From assembly GCF_002051585.1 (NCBI RefSeq), contig NZ_MZGX01000018.1:55728-119727 (forward strand): a DNA stretch of 64,000 bases. The letters run 5' to 3'. This stretch comes from Ruminiclostridium hungatei. GTDB taxonomy: Bacteria; Bacillota; Clostridia; Acetivibrionales; DSM-1351. A program made the translations under genes and the position numbers. How positions within the stretch are numbered: the first letter of the stretch is position 1; every line of letters begins with the position of its first letter. The notes under the pieces were generated by a model that was not told where the DNA came from, ran no database searches, and was given only the letters and a program-made list of their open reading frames with translations. This document shows, piece by piece, positions 8,701-15,770 of this stretch.

Positions 8701-9489
8701 TCAGACCCCCGCAAGTACAGGGATACAGGATTTTATTGTTTCACCTGCTCTGCCCGGGCTGCTTACAATTTTAACATCTACACCGTAGGTGTCCTGTAAG
8801 TTGCCTTCAGTTACTACCTCTTCTGAAAGCCCCGCAATAAATTTATGGTTTTTTTGCATCAATACCACCTTACCGGAGCAAATAAAAGCATGGTCTGGAA
8901 AATGAGATGTCATTATAACCCCTATTCCTTTTTCCACCAGGGCTTTTATTTGCTGCAATACGCGTACCTGGTTGCCAAAATCCAGATTTGAGGTTGGTTC
9001 ATCCATTATGAGAATATCCGGCTGCTGGGTCAAAGCTCTGGCTATCAGCACCATTTGCCTCTCTCCTCCGCTGATTTCAGTGTATATCCTGTTTTTAAGA
9101 TATCCCACCCCAAGAGTCTCCAGGGCATTTTCAGCAATAGCAAGGTCCTTGCGGGAGGGTGAGGAAAAACTTAACAGGTGCGCTGTCCTGCCCATGACAA
9201 CCACATCCAGAACCTTGAAGGGGAAAGGCGGGATATGGGCCTGGGGCACATATCCCAACGCTGTGGCCAGTTTCTTTCTGGTCCAACTTGTGACATTTTC
9301 GCCGTTCAGGATTATGCTGCCGCCCTGCAGTTTCAAAAATCCCAGAATAGTCTTGAAGAGCGTGGTTTTCCCCACACCGTTGGGTCCCAGCAGGCATAGT
9401 ATTTCGCCCGACCTTACACTGACCGATATATCCTTTACAACCGTTCTGTTCCCATAGCCGCAAACGGCATTTTTTATTTCAAGTTTCAT
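8701..9489 (-). CDS. ABC transporter ATPase, FepC/BtuD (iron-chelate, cobalamin, molybdate) type
   Basis: A 262-residue cytoplasmic ATPase with Walker A GPNGVGKTT, Q-loop YVPQA, signature SGGERQ and Walker B ILIMDEPTSNLD. It belongs with FecCD permeases. Its ATG overlaps the FecCD stop codon (ATGA), with AAGAAGG upstream; a TTG six bases earlier is the alternative. The cargo could be a metallophore, corrinoid or oxyanion. The molbindin and nitrogenase context makes a metal oxyanion or metallophore attractive, but that is inference. No matching binding protein is adjacent. Confidence 0.9.
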   Translation of the reverse strand: MKLEIKNAVCGYGNRTVVKDISVSVRSGEILCLLGPNGVGKTTLFKTILGFLKLQGGSIILNGENVTSWTRKKLATALGYVPQAHIPPFPFKVLDVVVMGRTAHLLSFSSPSRKDLAIAENALETLGVGYLKNRIYTEISGGERQMVLIARALTQQPDILIMDEPTSNLDFGNQVRVLQQIKALVEKGIGVIMTSHFPDHAFICSGKVVLMQKNHKFIAGLSEEVVTEGNLQDTYGVDVKIVSSPGRAGETIKSCIPVLAGV

Positions 9490-10559
9490 ATCCAAGACCT
9501 TCTTCCTTTAATTAACAGGTACATGAAAAATGGTGCTCCTATCAGTGAGGTCAGAATTCCCAAAGGAATTTCAATGGTAAAGGCACTCCGGGCCACATTG
9601 TCCACAATTATGAGAAATATGCCTCCGGCCAGAAAGGATGCGGGCAGAAGTTCCTTATAGTTGGGCCCCACCAGCAGCCTGGCTATGTGGGGTATCACAA
9701 GTCCTATCCAGCCAATCATCCCGCTGACCGATACGGCAGATGCGGTCAACAGGGTAGCACACACAATTATTATTTTGCGGGTGGTTTTTGTATCAATTCC
9801 CAGGGCCTGGGCTTCCTCTTCTCCAAAGGACAGTACATTCAATCTCCATCTTAAAAGAAACAGGGGAATAATGCCAAGGCAAAAGGGAACAAGTAAAACC
9901 TTTATATCTGTCGTGCTTACCGAGGAAAGGCCGCCCATAAGCCAGAAGGTGATTGCAGGAAGCTTGTTGTCGGTATCCGCCAAATATTTTGTAATTGATG
10001 TGAAGGACGAAAACATGGTTGAAACTACCATACCCGTAAGGACAAGTATCAGAATAGCGTTACTGCTGCGGCCTATGATGGAGCCAACCATGTAAGTGAG
10101 TATTACCGCACCAAGGCCGAAAACAAATGAGGAAAGCTGTACTCCTACCAGATTGAAGGACAGCAGTATGGCAATAGCTGCCCCAAAGCCTGCTCCGGCC
10201 GAAGCCCCCAGAATGTCCGGAGATACCATGGGATTTTTAAACAATCCCTGATAGGTAGCTCCGGAGGTGGCAAGAGCTGCTCCTACCATTAAATCCGCGC
10301 ATATTCTTGGTATTCTGACTTTAAAAATCACCGTTTCAACGGCAGCCGGCCAGGTTTGAGGCATGCCCAGAAGCTTCCCCTTAAGGATTTCCAGCAATTG
10401 CGGTACTGGTATTCTGTACCTTCCGATTATGAAGGATATAAAAATTGCTGCTATTAGCAGAATGAACATGCTGAAAAGTATAACCCTGTTCCTGTCCATT
10501 TTATTTATAGAAGCATATTGTTTTTTTACAGGTTCCGGCTTGTCTTCCACCGCCTCCAT
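9486..10559 (-). CDS. ABC transporter permease, FecCD/BtuC family
   Basis: A 357-residue polytopic permease of the FecCD family, with about 9-10 transmembrane segments. Motifs include RIPRICADLMVGAALATSG, KNPMVSPDILG and FGEEEAQALGI, and the PHIARLLVG segment near the C-terminus. It forms a homodimeric channel with the ATPase that follows. This is the first gene of the seven-gene operon, preceded by a leader of about 300 bases and a good promoter. The expected binding protein for this transporter class is absent from the operon, which instead continues with an LplA-type binding protein. Confidence 0.9.
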   Translation of the reverse strand: MEAVEDKPEPVKKQYASINKMDRNRVILFSMFILLIAAIFISFIIGRYRIPVPQLLEILKGKLLGMPQTWPAAVETVIFKVRIPRICADLMVGAALATSGATYQGLFKNPMVSPDILGASAGAGFGAAIAILLSFNLVGVQLSSFVFGLGAVILTYMVGSIIGRSSNAILILVLTGMVVSTMFSSFTSITKYLADTDNKLPAITFWLMGGLSSVSTTDIKVLLVPFCLGIIPLFLLRWRLNVLSFGEEEAQALGIDTKTTRKIIIVCATLLTASAVSVSGMIGWIGLVIPHIARLLVGPNYKELLPASFLAGGIFLIIVDNVARSAFTIEIPLGILTSLIGAPFFMYLLIKGRRSWI

Positions 10560-10576
10560 CTTACTCCCCCCCTTAA

Positions 10577-10594
10577 GCCCGGCTATTACCGGGC
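10577..10594 (-). promoter_or_regulatory. Small GC hairpin just before the FecCD ribosome binding site
   Basis: GCCCGG and CCGGGC pair around a six-base loop in the leader, ending about 18 bases upstream of the FecCD start codon and next to a G-rich Shine-Dalgarno stretch. It could influence translation; no known riboswitch consensus was recognised in the leader. Confidence 0.35.
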
Positions 10595-10685
10595 ATCTGT
10601 GTAAGTCTCCTTATAATAAACTTAATTTTTATAATTTTTAATTTGAAAAAATAAGTAAACCCTGCTTAAGGCTTTTACAGAGCAG

Positions 10686-10799
10686 TTATACTTTGAATTC
10701 CGGCCGGGCAAGCAGTTGCCGGTATGAAGTTTTCAATTCGACGGTGAACTGATCAGAGAACAGGGCAGAGGTTGGTAGAGCATATGGTTTGCCACGCAT
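10686..10799 (-). CDS. Possible 37-codon leader peptide in the FecCD operon leader
   Basis: An uninterrupted small reading frame from ATG (10799) to TAA (10686) lies inside the transcribed leader, between the promoter and the FecCD gene. The product starts MRGKPYALP and ends ARPEFKV. It is basic, has no signal or membrane segment, and I do not recognise it. The upstream ribosome binding site is poor, which argues against translation; the leader's length and the good promoter argue that the RNA exists. It could equally be a decayed remnant. Confidence 0.3.
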   Translation of the reverse strand: MRGKPYALPTSALFSDQFTVELKTSYRQLLARPEFKV

Positions 10800-10862
10800 T
10801 TCTTACATAACAGATTTAAATCGCAAGAATTCTTTATGATTCGTTTGGTTTTGTATGGTTTT

Positions 10863-10890
10863 ATTATAGCACCAGCATTTTAACTGTCAA
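10863..10890 (-). promoter_or_regulatory. Promoter of the seven-gene transporter/nitrogenase-like operon
   Basis: On the minus strand a consensus TTGACA (10890-10885) and consensus TATAAT (10868-10863) are separated by 16 bases. This gives a leader of about 300 bases before the FecCD start. A/C-rich repeats follow the -10 box and could be an operator. Confidence 0.75.
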
Positions 10891-10996
10891 GCATTTTGCA
10901 ATATTTTTATTCCAATCCTTCATTTTTTATTGATACGTAACAATTTTATTCAGGCTCATAATTGATTATTTGTTGTTTTTATATATTTGATGCATA

Positions 10997-11025
10997 TTGA
11001 ACAAGTGCATATTGCATGTTATAAT
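10997..11025 (+). promoter_or_regulatory. Promoter of the first HTH-PBP regulator, with two direct repeats
   Basis: TTGAAC (10997-11002), 17 bases, then TATAAT (11020-11025). Two copies of TGCATATTG (10991-10999 and 11006-11014) spaced 15 bases apart cover the -35 box and the spacer, an arrangement expected of a self-regulating repressor site. Confidence 0.65.
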
Positions 11026-11107
11026 TTATTTAAATTCATTTGTTTTTGTTAGTTTTCTATTAGTTTTATAACATTATATAAACTTTTCAGTTAGGAAGGT
11101 GGATGAC

Positions 11108-12070
11108 TTGGAGAATAAATCCTTAACACCCCAGGAAGTTGCAGAGATTTTAAAAATATCAAAATGCACTGTATATGAATTAATCAAGAGAAAAGATCTG
11201 AACGGATATAGAGTTGGAAACAAGGTCAGGGTTGACATGCTTGATGTTGAAGAATACAAAAACAAAAGCAAAAGCATCAAGACTAAAAAGAGCGGAAACC
11301 CTGAGCAGGCACAGCCCGAAAGAGCAGCCGCAGCAGAGCTGGATTCAAACAGGGATGACCGCCGTGAGTCCTTTACCATTTGCGGACAAGACTCCTTGCT
11401 GGATATCCTTTGCCGCCATCTGGGAAGGCACCCAAGAGGAGTTCCGGCCCTCAGATCCTATGAGAGCAGCTACAATGCCCTTTATTCATTATACCGCGGA
11501 GACGCAAATGTAGCCGCAGCTCACATATGGGATGGCAAGACCGGGGACTATAACATCCCCTATGTGGAGAGAATGCTCCCGGGTATTCCGTCGGTAATCA
11601 TACGTCTGGCCGCCCGGATGCAGGGCATTTATGTCCTGAAGGGAAATCCCAGGAAGATTTCAGGGTTCGAAGATCTGGGCAGGAAAAATATCAGCATCAT
11701 TAACCGGGAGCCAGGCAGCGGTTCGCGAATACTTCTGGATGAATACCTGAAAAAGCTGGGCATTTCCATCAGTAAAATAAAGGGGTATGAAAATGAGTCG
11801 AATTCGCCTATGGGCCTCACAAGCGCCATAGCCAAAGGACATGCAGACATGGCTGTAGGTCTGGAACTTCCGTTTTTGAAGATACGTCAGATTGATTTCA
11901 TACCTGCACATAAGGAATACTACGATGTGGTCATAAAGAAAGCCCACATAGACCAGCCCATTTACCAGGCAATTCTGGATATCATGAAATCCGAGGATTT
12001 TAAAATGGAAATGCATGGTATCAACGGCTATGATTTGACAGATTGCGGTAAAATTATTGCAGAAACGTGA
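11108..12070 (+). CDS. One-component regulator: excisionase-type HTH plus PBP-like (molybdate-binding-like) domain, copy 1
   Basis: A 320-residue protein. Residues about 5-55 form a MerR/excisionase-type helix-turn-helix (LTPQEVAEILKISKCTVYELI, then a wing with YRVGNKVRV). After a charged linker, residues about 95-315 are a periplasmic-binding-protein-like ligand domain (PRGVPALRSYESSYNA, INREPGSGSRILLDEYL) of the kind seen in molybdate-sensing regulators. The TTG start at 11108 is chosen because it aligns with MDNRPLTPQEV of the second copy at 28.5 kb; a GTG at 11099 is the alternative. It is divergent from the FecCD/nitrogenase-like operon, which it probably controls in response to a small anion. 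The ligand is not known. Confidence 0.8.
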   Translation: MENKSLTPQEVAEILKISKCTVYELIKRKDLNGYRVGNKVRVDMLDVEEYKNKSKSIKTKKSGNPEQAQPERAAAAELDSNRDDRRESFTICGQDSLLDILCRHLGRHPRGVPALRSYESSYNALYSLYRGDANVAAAHIWDGKTGDYNIPYVERMLPGIPSVIIRLAARMQGIYVLKGNPRKISGFEDLGRKNISIINREPGSGSRILLDEYLKKLGISISKIKGYENESNSPMGLTSAIAKGHADMAVGLELPFLKIRQIDFIPAHKEYYDVVIKKAHIDQPIYQAILDIMKSEDFKMEMHGINGYDLTDCGKIIAET

Positions 12071-12076
12071 TTTTAT

Positions 12077-12119
12077 AAAAAAATAACTCGGCACCCGAAA
12101 GGGTGCGAGTTATTTTTTT
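12077..12119. terminator. Bidirectional rho-independent terminator
   Basis: A strong hairpin (GCACCC, loop GAAA, GGGTGC, extended by ACTC/GAGT with one bulge) is flanked by A-rich and T-rich runs on both sides. It sits between the plus-strand regulator and the convergent radical SAM gene and should stop both. Confidence 0.9.
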
Positions 12120-12125
12120 ATAAAA

Positions 12126-13157
12126 TCAGTTAACATAACAAAACTGCAAATCCTCGAAATATACACACTTGCCTCTGCACTGGCTCTTGTTTGCGCAATC
12201 GCTGCTGTTACAGCGATTTTTCAGTACTTCCTTTCTGTATTTATCATACTTTTTGCCCCAGATAACTTTGAAATCGCAGTCATTCAGGTTAAAGGAATAG
12301 CTGTCGTCACTGGCAAAGGAGCAGGGCTTCACATTCATATTTTCGTCTATATACACAGAAAAAAAGCCGCATTCGCAGGAATCGATGCAATCAACGTTGA
12401 CTTCGGTGTGCTTCATGAGCAAAGGAACAAAGCAAGCGTCAAAGCCAACCGAGCAGGAGCACTTGTTCTTATTCACCAGGTTCAGGAACATTCTCAGGTT
12501 GCTGTCCAGTTCGAGGCATTTATCTGCCTGTGCTCTGCCCTTTGGCTTATAGGTCAGGAAAATGACGCTGTTCACATGTTTCAGGATATCATTGTATTTT
12601 CCCCGCAGCATATCAATACCTTGGGCTATGGACCTGTTATCCAGAATAAAATGCAGGTTTGTTCTTATCTCATTCCCGGCCAAAAGGCGCAAAATACCGG
12701 TATCTATCTGGTCAATACGAGCTGCGGATATGGCCAATGCTCCTATCTTCCCCCGGAGAAAGCCAACAATATCCTCGTTCAGCCTTTCTCCGTTTGTAGT
12801 AAAATTAGCTACAATGCCCCTGTCACAGGTGGCTTGAATTATTTTTTTGAAATCAGGATGTTCCAGAGGCTCTCCCCCTCCCAAAGCCACCTGAAAAACC
12901 GTCCCCCAGCGTTCGTGCTGAAGACCTGCAAGAACTTTTTCATACTGCCCGATGGTCATGAAGGAGTTATCCTCTTTGCTATCCCTGTAGCAAAAATCAC
13001 ACCCCTTGGAGCAGTGATTGCTTATGGAAATGTCGGCCAATTCCGGCCATGGTGCATATACAGGATTTTCGCCCACCCCATCGGCCCACCTCAGTGTGAG
13101 TCCGGTACCTGTGTCACCCAAAAAATTGTAACCCGTACTATGTCTTCTGACAATCAT
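12126..13157 (-). CDS. Radical SAM protein with C-terminal SPASM-type cysteine region
   Basis: A 343-residue protein. The radical SAM motif CSKGCDFC lies at about residues 49-56, followed by the GGGEP motif. The C-terminal third is cysteine-rich (CECGF, KPCSF, CNSSDCANKSQCRGKC), as in SPASM domains that hold auxiliary iron-sulfur clusters in peptide- and protein-modifying enzymes. Ribosome binding site AGAGGTGA. It lies 45 bases downstream of a small protein with a TNSSS-containing N-terminus and is probably co-transcribed with it, so that protein is the obvious candidate substrate. A role in nitrogenase maturation is possible but not shown. Confidence 0.8.
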   Translation of the reverse strand: MIVRRHSTGYNFLGDTGTGLTLRWADGVGENPVYAPWPELADISISNHCSKGCDFCYRDSKEDNSFMTIGQYEKVLAGLQHERWGTVFQVALGGGEPLEHPDFKKIIQATCDRGIVANFTTNGERLNEDIVGFLRGKIGALAISAARIDQIDTGILRLLAGNEIRTNLHFILDNRSIAQGIDMLRGKYNDILKHVNSVIFLTYKPKGRAQADKCLELDSNLRMFLNLVNKNKCSCSVGFDACFVPLLMKHTEVNVDCIDSCECGFFSVYIDENMNVKPCSFASDDSYSFNLNDCDFKVIWGKKYDKYRKEVLKNRCNSSDCANKSQCRGKCVYFEDLQFCYVN

Positions 13158-13202
13158 ACATATTCACCTCTTAATCTATACAAAACCAGTTTTTTTGCAA
13201 AG

Positions 13203-13688
13203 CTATTCAGCCTTGTTCCCATGACACTTCTCAGTCCCTTTTCTCTCACAGTCATCACACCCCAGGGAATGTATTTTTTCTGCCAGCTTATTCTTATCCC
13301 TCGGTACCTGCACCAGTCCCAACCCTTTGAATTCGGCAGGCAATCGGGAATTTACAAAGTATTCCCCATAAATATATGCCCAGAGAACCTCGTCACTCAT
13401 TTTAGAAAAATCTACTTCATTTATAGGAACCTCAAAGGAATAGTCGTATTTACAGTCAGGTTTTTTGGAAAAATCGTATTGCTTCATGATAATCTCATTA
13501 TCACCGAACTGCCGGATTTCGCCCGAACTCACAAGGTCCTTTGAAAGAGTTTCAAAAATCCGCTGCTTTTTTGTATCTCCAGTGTAGTTGTGATTTCTCT
13601 TTTTTCCAAATTCGGCCATATCCGCATTCATGGTTATTATATAGCTGACCGAGCTGCTATTTGTAACATAGTCCAATCGTACTTTCAT
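13203..13688 (-). CDS. Small protein with TNSSS N-terminal motif and CxxC tail; candidate radical SAM substrate
   Basis: A 161-residue protein with the N-terminus MKVRLDYVTNSSSVSYI, a motif I have seen at the start of many uncharacterised clostridial proteins (general recollection, not a search). The middle is acidic and aromatic (LWAYIYGEYFVNSRL), and the C-terminus has LGCDDCERKGTEKC, a likely metal site. It is followed directly by the radical SAM/SPASM gene. The C-terminal half is paralogous to the protein at 14525-14908. Its function is unknown. The Ser/Thr-rich N-terminus could be a site of post-translational modification. Ribosome binding site GGGGGG. Confidence 0.65.
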   Translation of the reverse strand: MKVRLDYVTNSSSVSYIITMNADMAEFGKKRNHNYTGDTKKQRIFETLSKDLVSSGEIRQFGDNEIIMKQYDFSKKPDCKYDYSFEVPINEVDFSKMSDEVLWAYIYGEYFVNSRLPAEFKGLGLVQVPRDKNKLAEKIHSLGCDDCERKGTEKCHGNKAE

Positions 13689-13702
13689 TTTTTATCCCCC
13701 CC

Positions 13703-13719
13703 TGTCCGCTCTGCGGACA
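13703..13719. repeat. Perfect short palindrome in the leader of the TNSSS gene
   Basis: TGTCCGC and GCGGACA flank a three-base loop, about 15 bases upstream of the start codon at 13688 and adjacent to the ribosome binding site. It could be an operator or an RNA hairpin masking the Shine-Dalgarno sequence. Confidence 0.5.
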
Positions 13720-13727
13720 TAAATTCA

Positions 13728-13757
13728 AAGGTTTGAAAGTGGTTTTCTTTCAACCTT
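13728..13757. repeat. Second inverted repeat upstream of the TNSSS gene
   Basis: AAGGTTTGAAAG and CTTTCAACCTT form an almost perfect inverted repeat with a seven-base centre, located between the operon terminator and the palindrome at 13703. Possible operator for the TNSSS/radical SAM unit. Confidence 0.45.
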
Positions 13758-13781
13758 GACCTCCACAATAAAAAAAATGGT

Positions 13782-13805
13782 GATCCGGCATTTTACTGCC
13801 GGATC
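13782..13805 (-). terminator. Terminator of the vnf operon
   Basis: A perfect nine-base stem (GATCCGGCA/TGCCGGATC) with a six-base loop is followed, on the minus strand, by a run of eight Ts after four bases. It lies just past the last gene of the vnf operon and separates it from the TNSSS/radical SAM genes. Confidence 0.85.
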
Positions 13806-13831
13806 TTTATATAATATTATGAGACAGCAGT

Positions 13832-14497
13832 TTAATTTTTGAGCAACAGCTTTGCAAAATCAATACAAAGCTGTATTTCACTTATTTCGGGAATAGCTCT
13901 TGTAAAGGCGTTGATTTTATTTATTTCCCGGGTCTTATTGTAAATATGACCGGCAGAAGAGTTTGCAATTTCTTCAACACTGGTAAAACCCGCTTCATAT
14001 AAAATTCTGGAGAATACCGGCCCCACACCGTTTATTCTTATCAAATCGCACAATACGCACAATTCTTCAGCATCCTCCAGAGAAATACCCGTACTGGCAT
14101 TTACAGCCCCCGGATTGGAGCAGCCTTCGGATATCCTGAAATAATCTTCAGAGGTTTGAATGCAGCTTTCTCCCAGTTTCTTAAAGGTAGGCGGCGATAT
14201 ATATGGAAAATCCGCTATAAGCACCGGTTTCGGCTCTATATTTGCTATCTCCCGTTTTAATATCATAAGGTATTCCACAGGAATTCCGGATTTGCCGGAA
14301 AGCTCTTCAATAAGCGGCTCATTCCTCAATTTTTCATTTAAATCCTTGACATTATTTATTCCTGCCTGAGCCATACTTTGGAATCTCTCGTCAATATTAT
14401 TTTTTATAAGCCTCCGTCCCGCAAGCAGGTTTTGCTTTTTTAACAATTCCTTATATTCGAAAAGAGTTATTTTTTCAGTATCCATCCTGTAATCCAA
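13832..14497 (-). CDS. DUF4332-like helix-hairpin-helix protein at the end of the vnf operon
   Basis: About 221 residues. The C-terminal half holds a helix-hairpin-helix-like segment (LCDLIRINGVGPVFSRILYE then AGFTSVEEIANSS), resembling DUF4332. The first half is helical without recognisable motifs. The start is uncertain: TTG at 14497 has the best spacing from AAGGAGG; ATG at 14503 and GTG at 14524 are in frame. It directly follows the TNSSS paralogue gene and ends just before the operon terminator, so it is expressed with vnf. Function unknown; nucleic-acid or protein binding is the usual role of such motifs. Confidence 0.6.
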   Translation of the reverse strand: MDYRMDTEKITLFEYKELLKKQNLLAGRRLIKNNIDERFQSMAQAGINNVKDLNEKLRNEPLIEELSGKSGIPVEYLMILKREIANIEPKPVLIADFPYISPPTFKKLGESCIQTSEDYFRISEGCSNPGAVNASTGISLEDAEELCVLCDLIRINGVGPVFSRILYEAGFTSVEEIANSSAGHIYNKTREINKINAFTRAIPEISEIQLCIDFAKLLLKN

Positions 14498-14524
14498 CCG
14501 CATCCCTCCTTCCACCCGCTGCAC

Positions 14525-14908
14525 CTAAACCTTTATCAAGCCGAAACCTATTGTTTCTGTTGTCAAACGGCAATTCAGAAAATACTCGCCATATATATAG
14601 CTCCATAGATCCTTTTCCAGCATTATGGAAAAATCAATTTCATCTATTCCGGCACTAAAGGTATCATTGAACTTACAGTCCTTGTGCCTGTCAAAGCTAT
14701 ATATTTTTGAATATAATTCCCTGTCCTCAATCATTACCATAGTCCCGTTATTTACCAGATCCTCGTACAGGATATCGGCAATGACCTTTTTTCTGGATTT
14801 GACTCCCAGTATACTGTACATGGCCTTAAAATCTTCTGCTTTGGCCAAGTCCATTATTATCAGATAATTCAGCATATCACACTTTCTAACGATACCCGTT
14901 TTTTCCAT
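14525..14908 (-). CDS. Paralogue of the TNSSS protein lacking the TNSSS motif
   Basis: A 127-residue protein that aligns along its length with the protein at 13203-13688, best around LWSYIYGEYFLNCRLTTE (LWAYIYGEYFVNSRLPAE in the other). The ATG at 14908 is chosen because the N-termini then align position for position: KCDMLNYLIIMD replaces YVTNSSSVSYIITMN. A longer in-frame start at 14992 overlaps the end of nifV-alpha. The C-terminal cysteines of the paralogue are absent. Function unknown. As part of the vnf operon tail it is likely made together with the nitrogenase. Confidence 0.6.
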   Translation of the reverse strand: MEKTGIVRKCDMLNYLIIMDLAKAEDFKAMYSILGVKSRKKVIADILYEDLVNNGTMVMIEDRELYSKIYSFDRHKDCKFNDTFSAGIDEIDFSIMLEKDLWSYIYGEYFLNCRLTTETIGFGLIKV

Positions 14909-14960
14909 AATTCTTACCCCAATCCAGTCACACCAAATTTCAACCATTTCATGTATCTTT

Positions 14961-15770
14961 TCAACTGGCTTCCGATAGGCTGCAAGCTCCATTTACCATT
15001 CCCACCAGCTCCTCCAGGACATCTGTTCTGATGCCGGTATCCATTCCATACAGGCTTTCCAATATCTCGACAACACCTTCAAAAGGCGCGTTTCCAGCTC
15101 TCTCTCCTATACCGCCCACAGTGACGCTTGCCAGCTCTATACCTGCTCTTACGGCAGATATGGTGTTTGCCGCAGCCAATCCGAAATCATTGTGCAAGTG
15201 AACCTCAATGGGAAGGCTGCACCTTTTTGTCAGCCTCTTCATGGTATCAAATATGCCAAAGGGCTCCAGACACCCCACAGTGTCTGCATAACGGATTCTT
15301 TCAGCGCCAAGCGCCGCAGCCGTCTCTGCAACCTTCAGAAAAAATTCCTCATCTGAGCGGGAAGCATCCTCCGCCCCCACAAACACCCTGCATCCAAAGC
15401 TTTTTGCATATTGCAGGGAATCCTTCAGCCTGTCCAGAACCCATTCCCTGCTCTTTTTCAGCTTGTATTGGATATGGAGATCCGAAACAGGTACGGAAAT
15501 GTGAATGCAGGAAAAACCACAATTGATGGCCTGCAATATATCCTTTAAATCCGCTCTGTTCCACGCAATTATTTGTGCCTTCAAGCCCTGCCCCAGAATG
15601 GTTTTCATAGTCTCCTGCTCTTCAGTTCCCATAGCAGGTATCCCGGCTTCTATTCCAAAAACTCCGGCCTTGTCAAGAGTCCTGGCAATCTCCACCTTCT
15701 CATGAGGTGAAAACACCAGACCGGCAGTCTGTTCCCCATCCCTCAGTGTTGTGTCAATAATTCTAACCAT
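14961..15770 (-). CDS. nifV: Homocitrate synthase, N-terminal catalytic half (NifV-alpha)
   Basis: A 269-residue TIM-barrel protein covering the N-terminal half of NifV: DTTLRDGEQTAG at residues 6-17, the metal-binding HLHNDFGLA and GGIGERAGNA. It ends before the C-terminal LeuA-like communication domain, which is supplied by the upstream gene. In Clostridium pasteurianum the two portions of NifV are likewise encoded by separate genes. The enzyme condenses acetyl-CoA and 2-oxoglutarate to homocitrate, the organic ligand of FeMo-co and FeV-co. Its start overlaps the end of nifV-omega by eight bases, so the two are translationally linked. Confidence 0.9.
   Translation of the reverse strand: MVRIIDTTLRDGEQTAGLVFSPHEKVEIARTLDKAGVFGIEAGIPAMGTEEQETMKTILGQGLKAQIIAWNRADLKDILQAINCGFSCIHISVPVSDLHIQYKLKKSREWVLDRLKDSLQYAKSFGCRVFVGAEDASRSDEEFFLKVAETAAALGAERIRYADTVGCLEPFGIFDTMKRLTKRCSLPIEVHLHNDFGLAAANTISAVRAGIELASVTVGGIGERAGNAPFEGVVEILESLYGMDTGIRTDVLEELVGMVNGACSLSEAS

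Noticed and set aside
10560..10862. Cobalamin or molybdenum-cofactor riboswitch in the FecCD leader
   Set aside because: No B12-box or other conserved core that I know could be found; kept only as an uncharacterised leader.
12408..13544. A 378-codon plus-strand frame opposite the radical SAM and TNSSS genes
   Set aside because: It spans two minus-strand genes that have clear motifs and ribosome binding sites, and its own product resembles no protein family.
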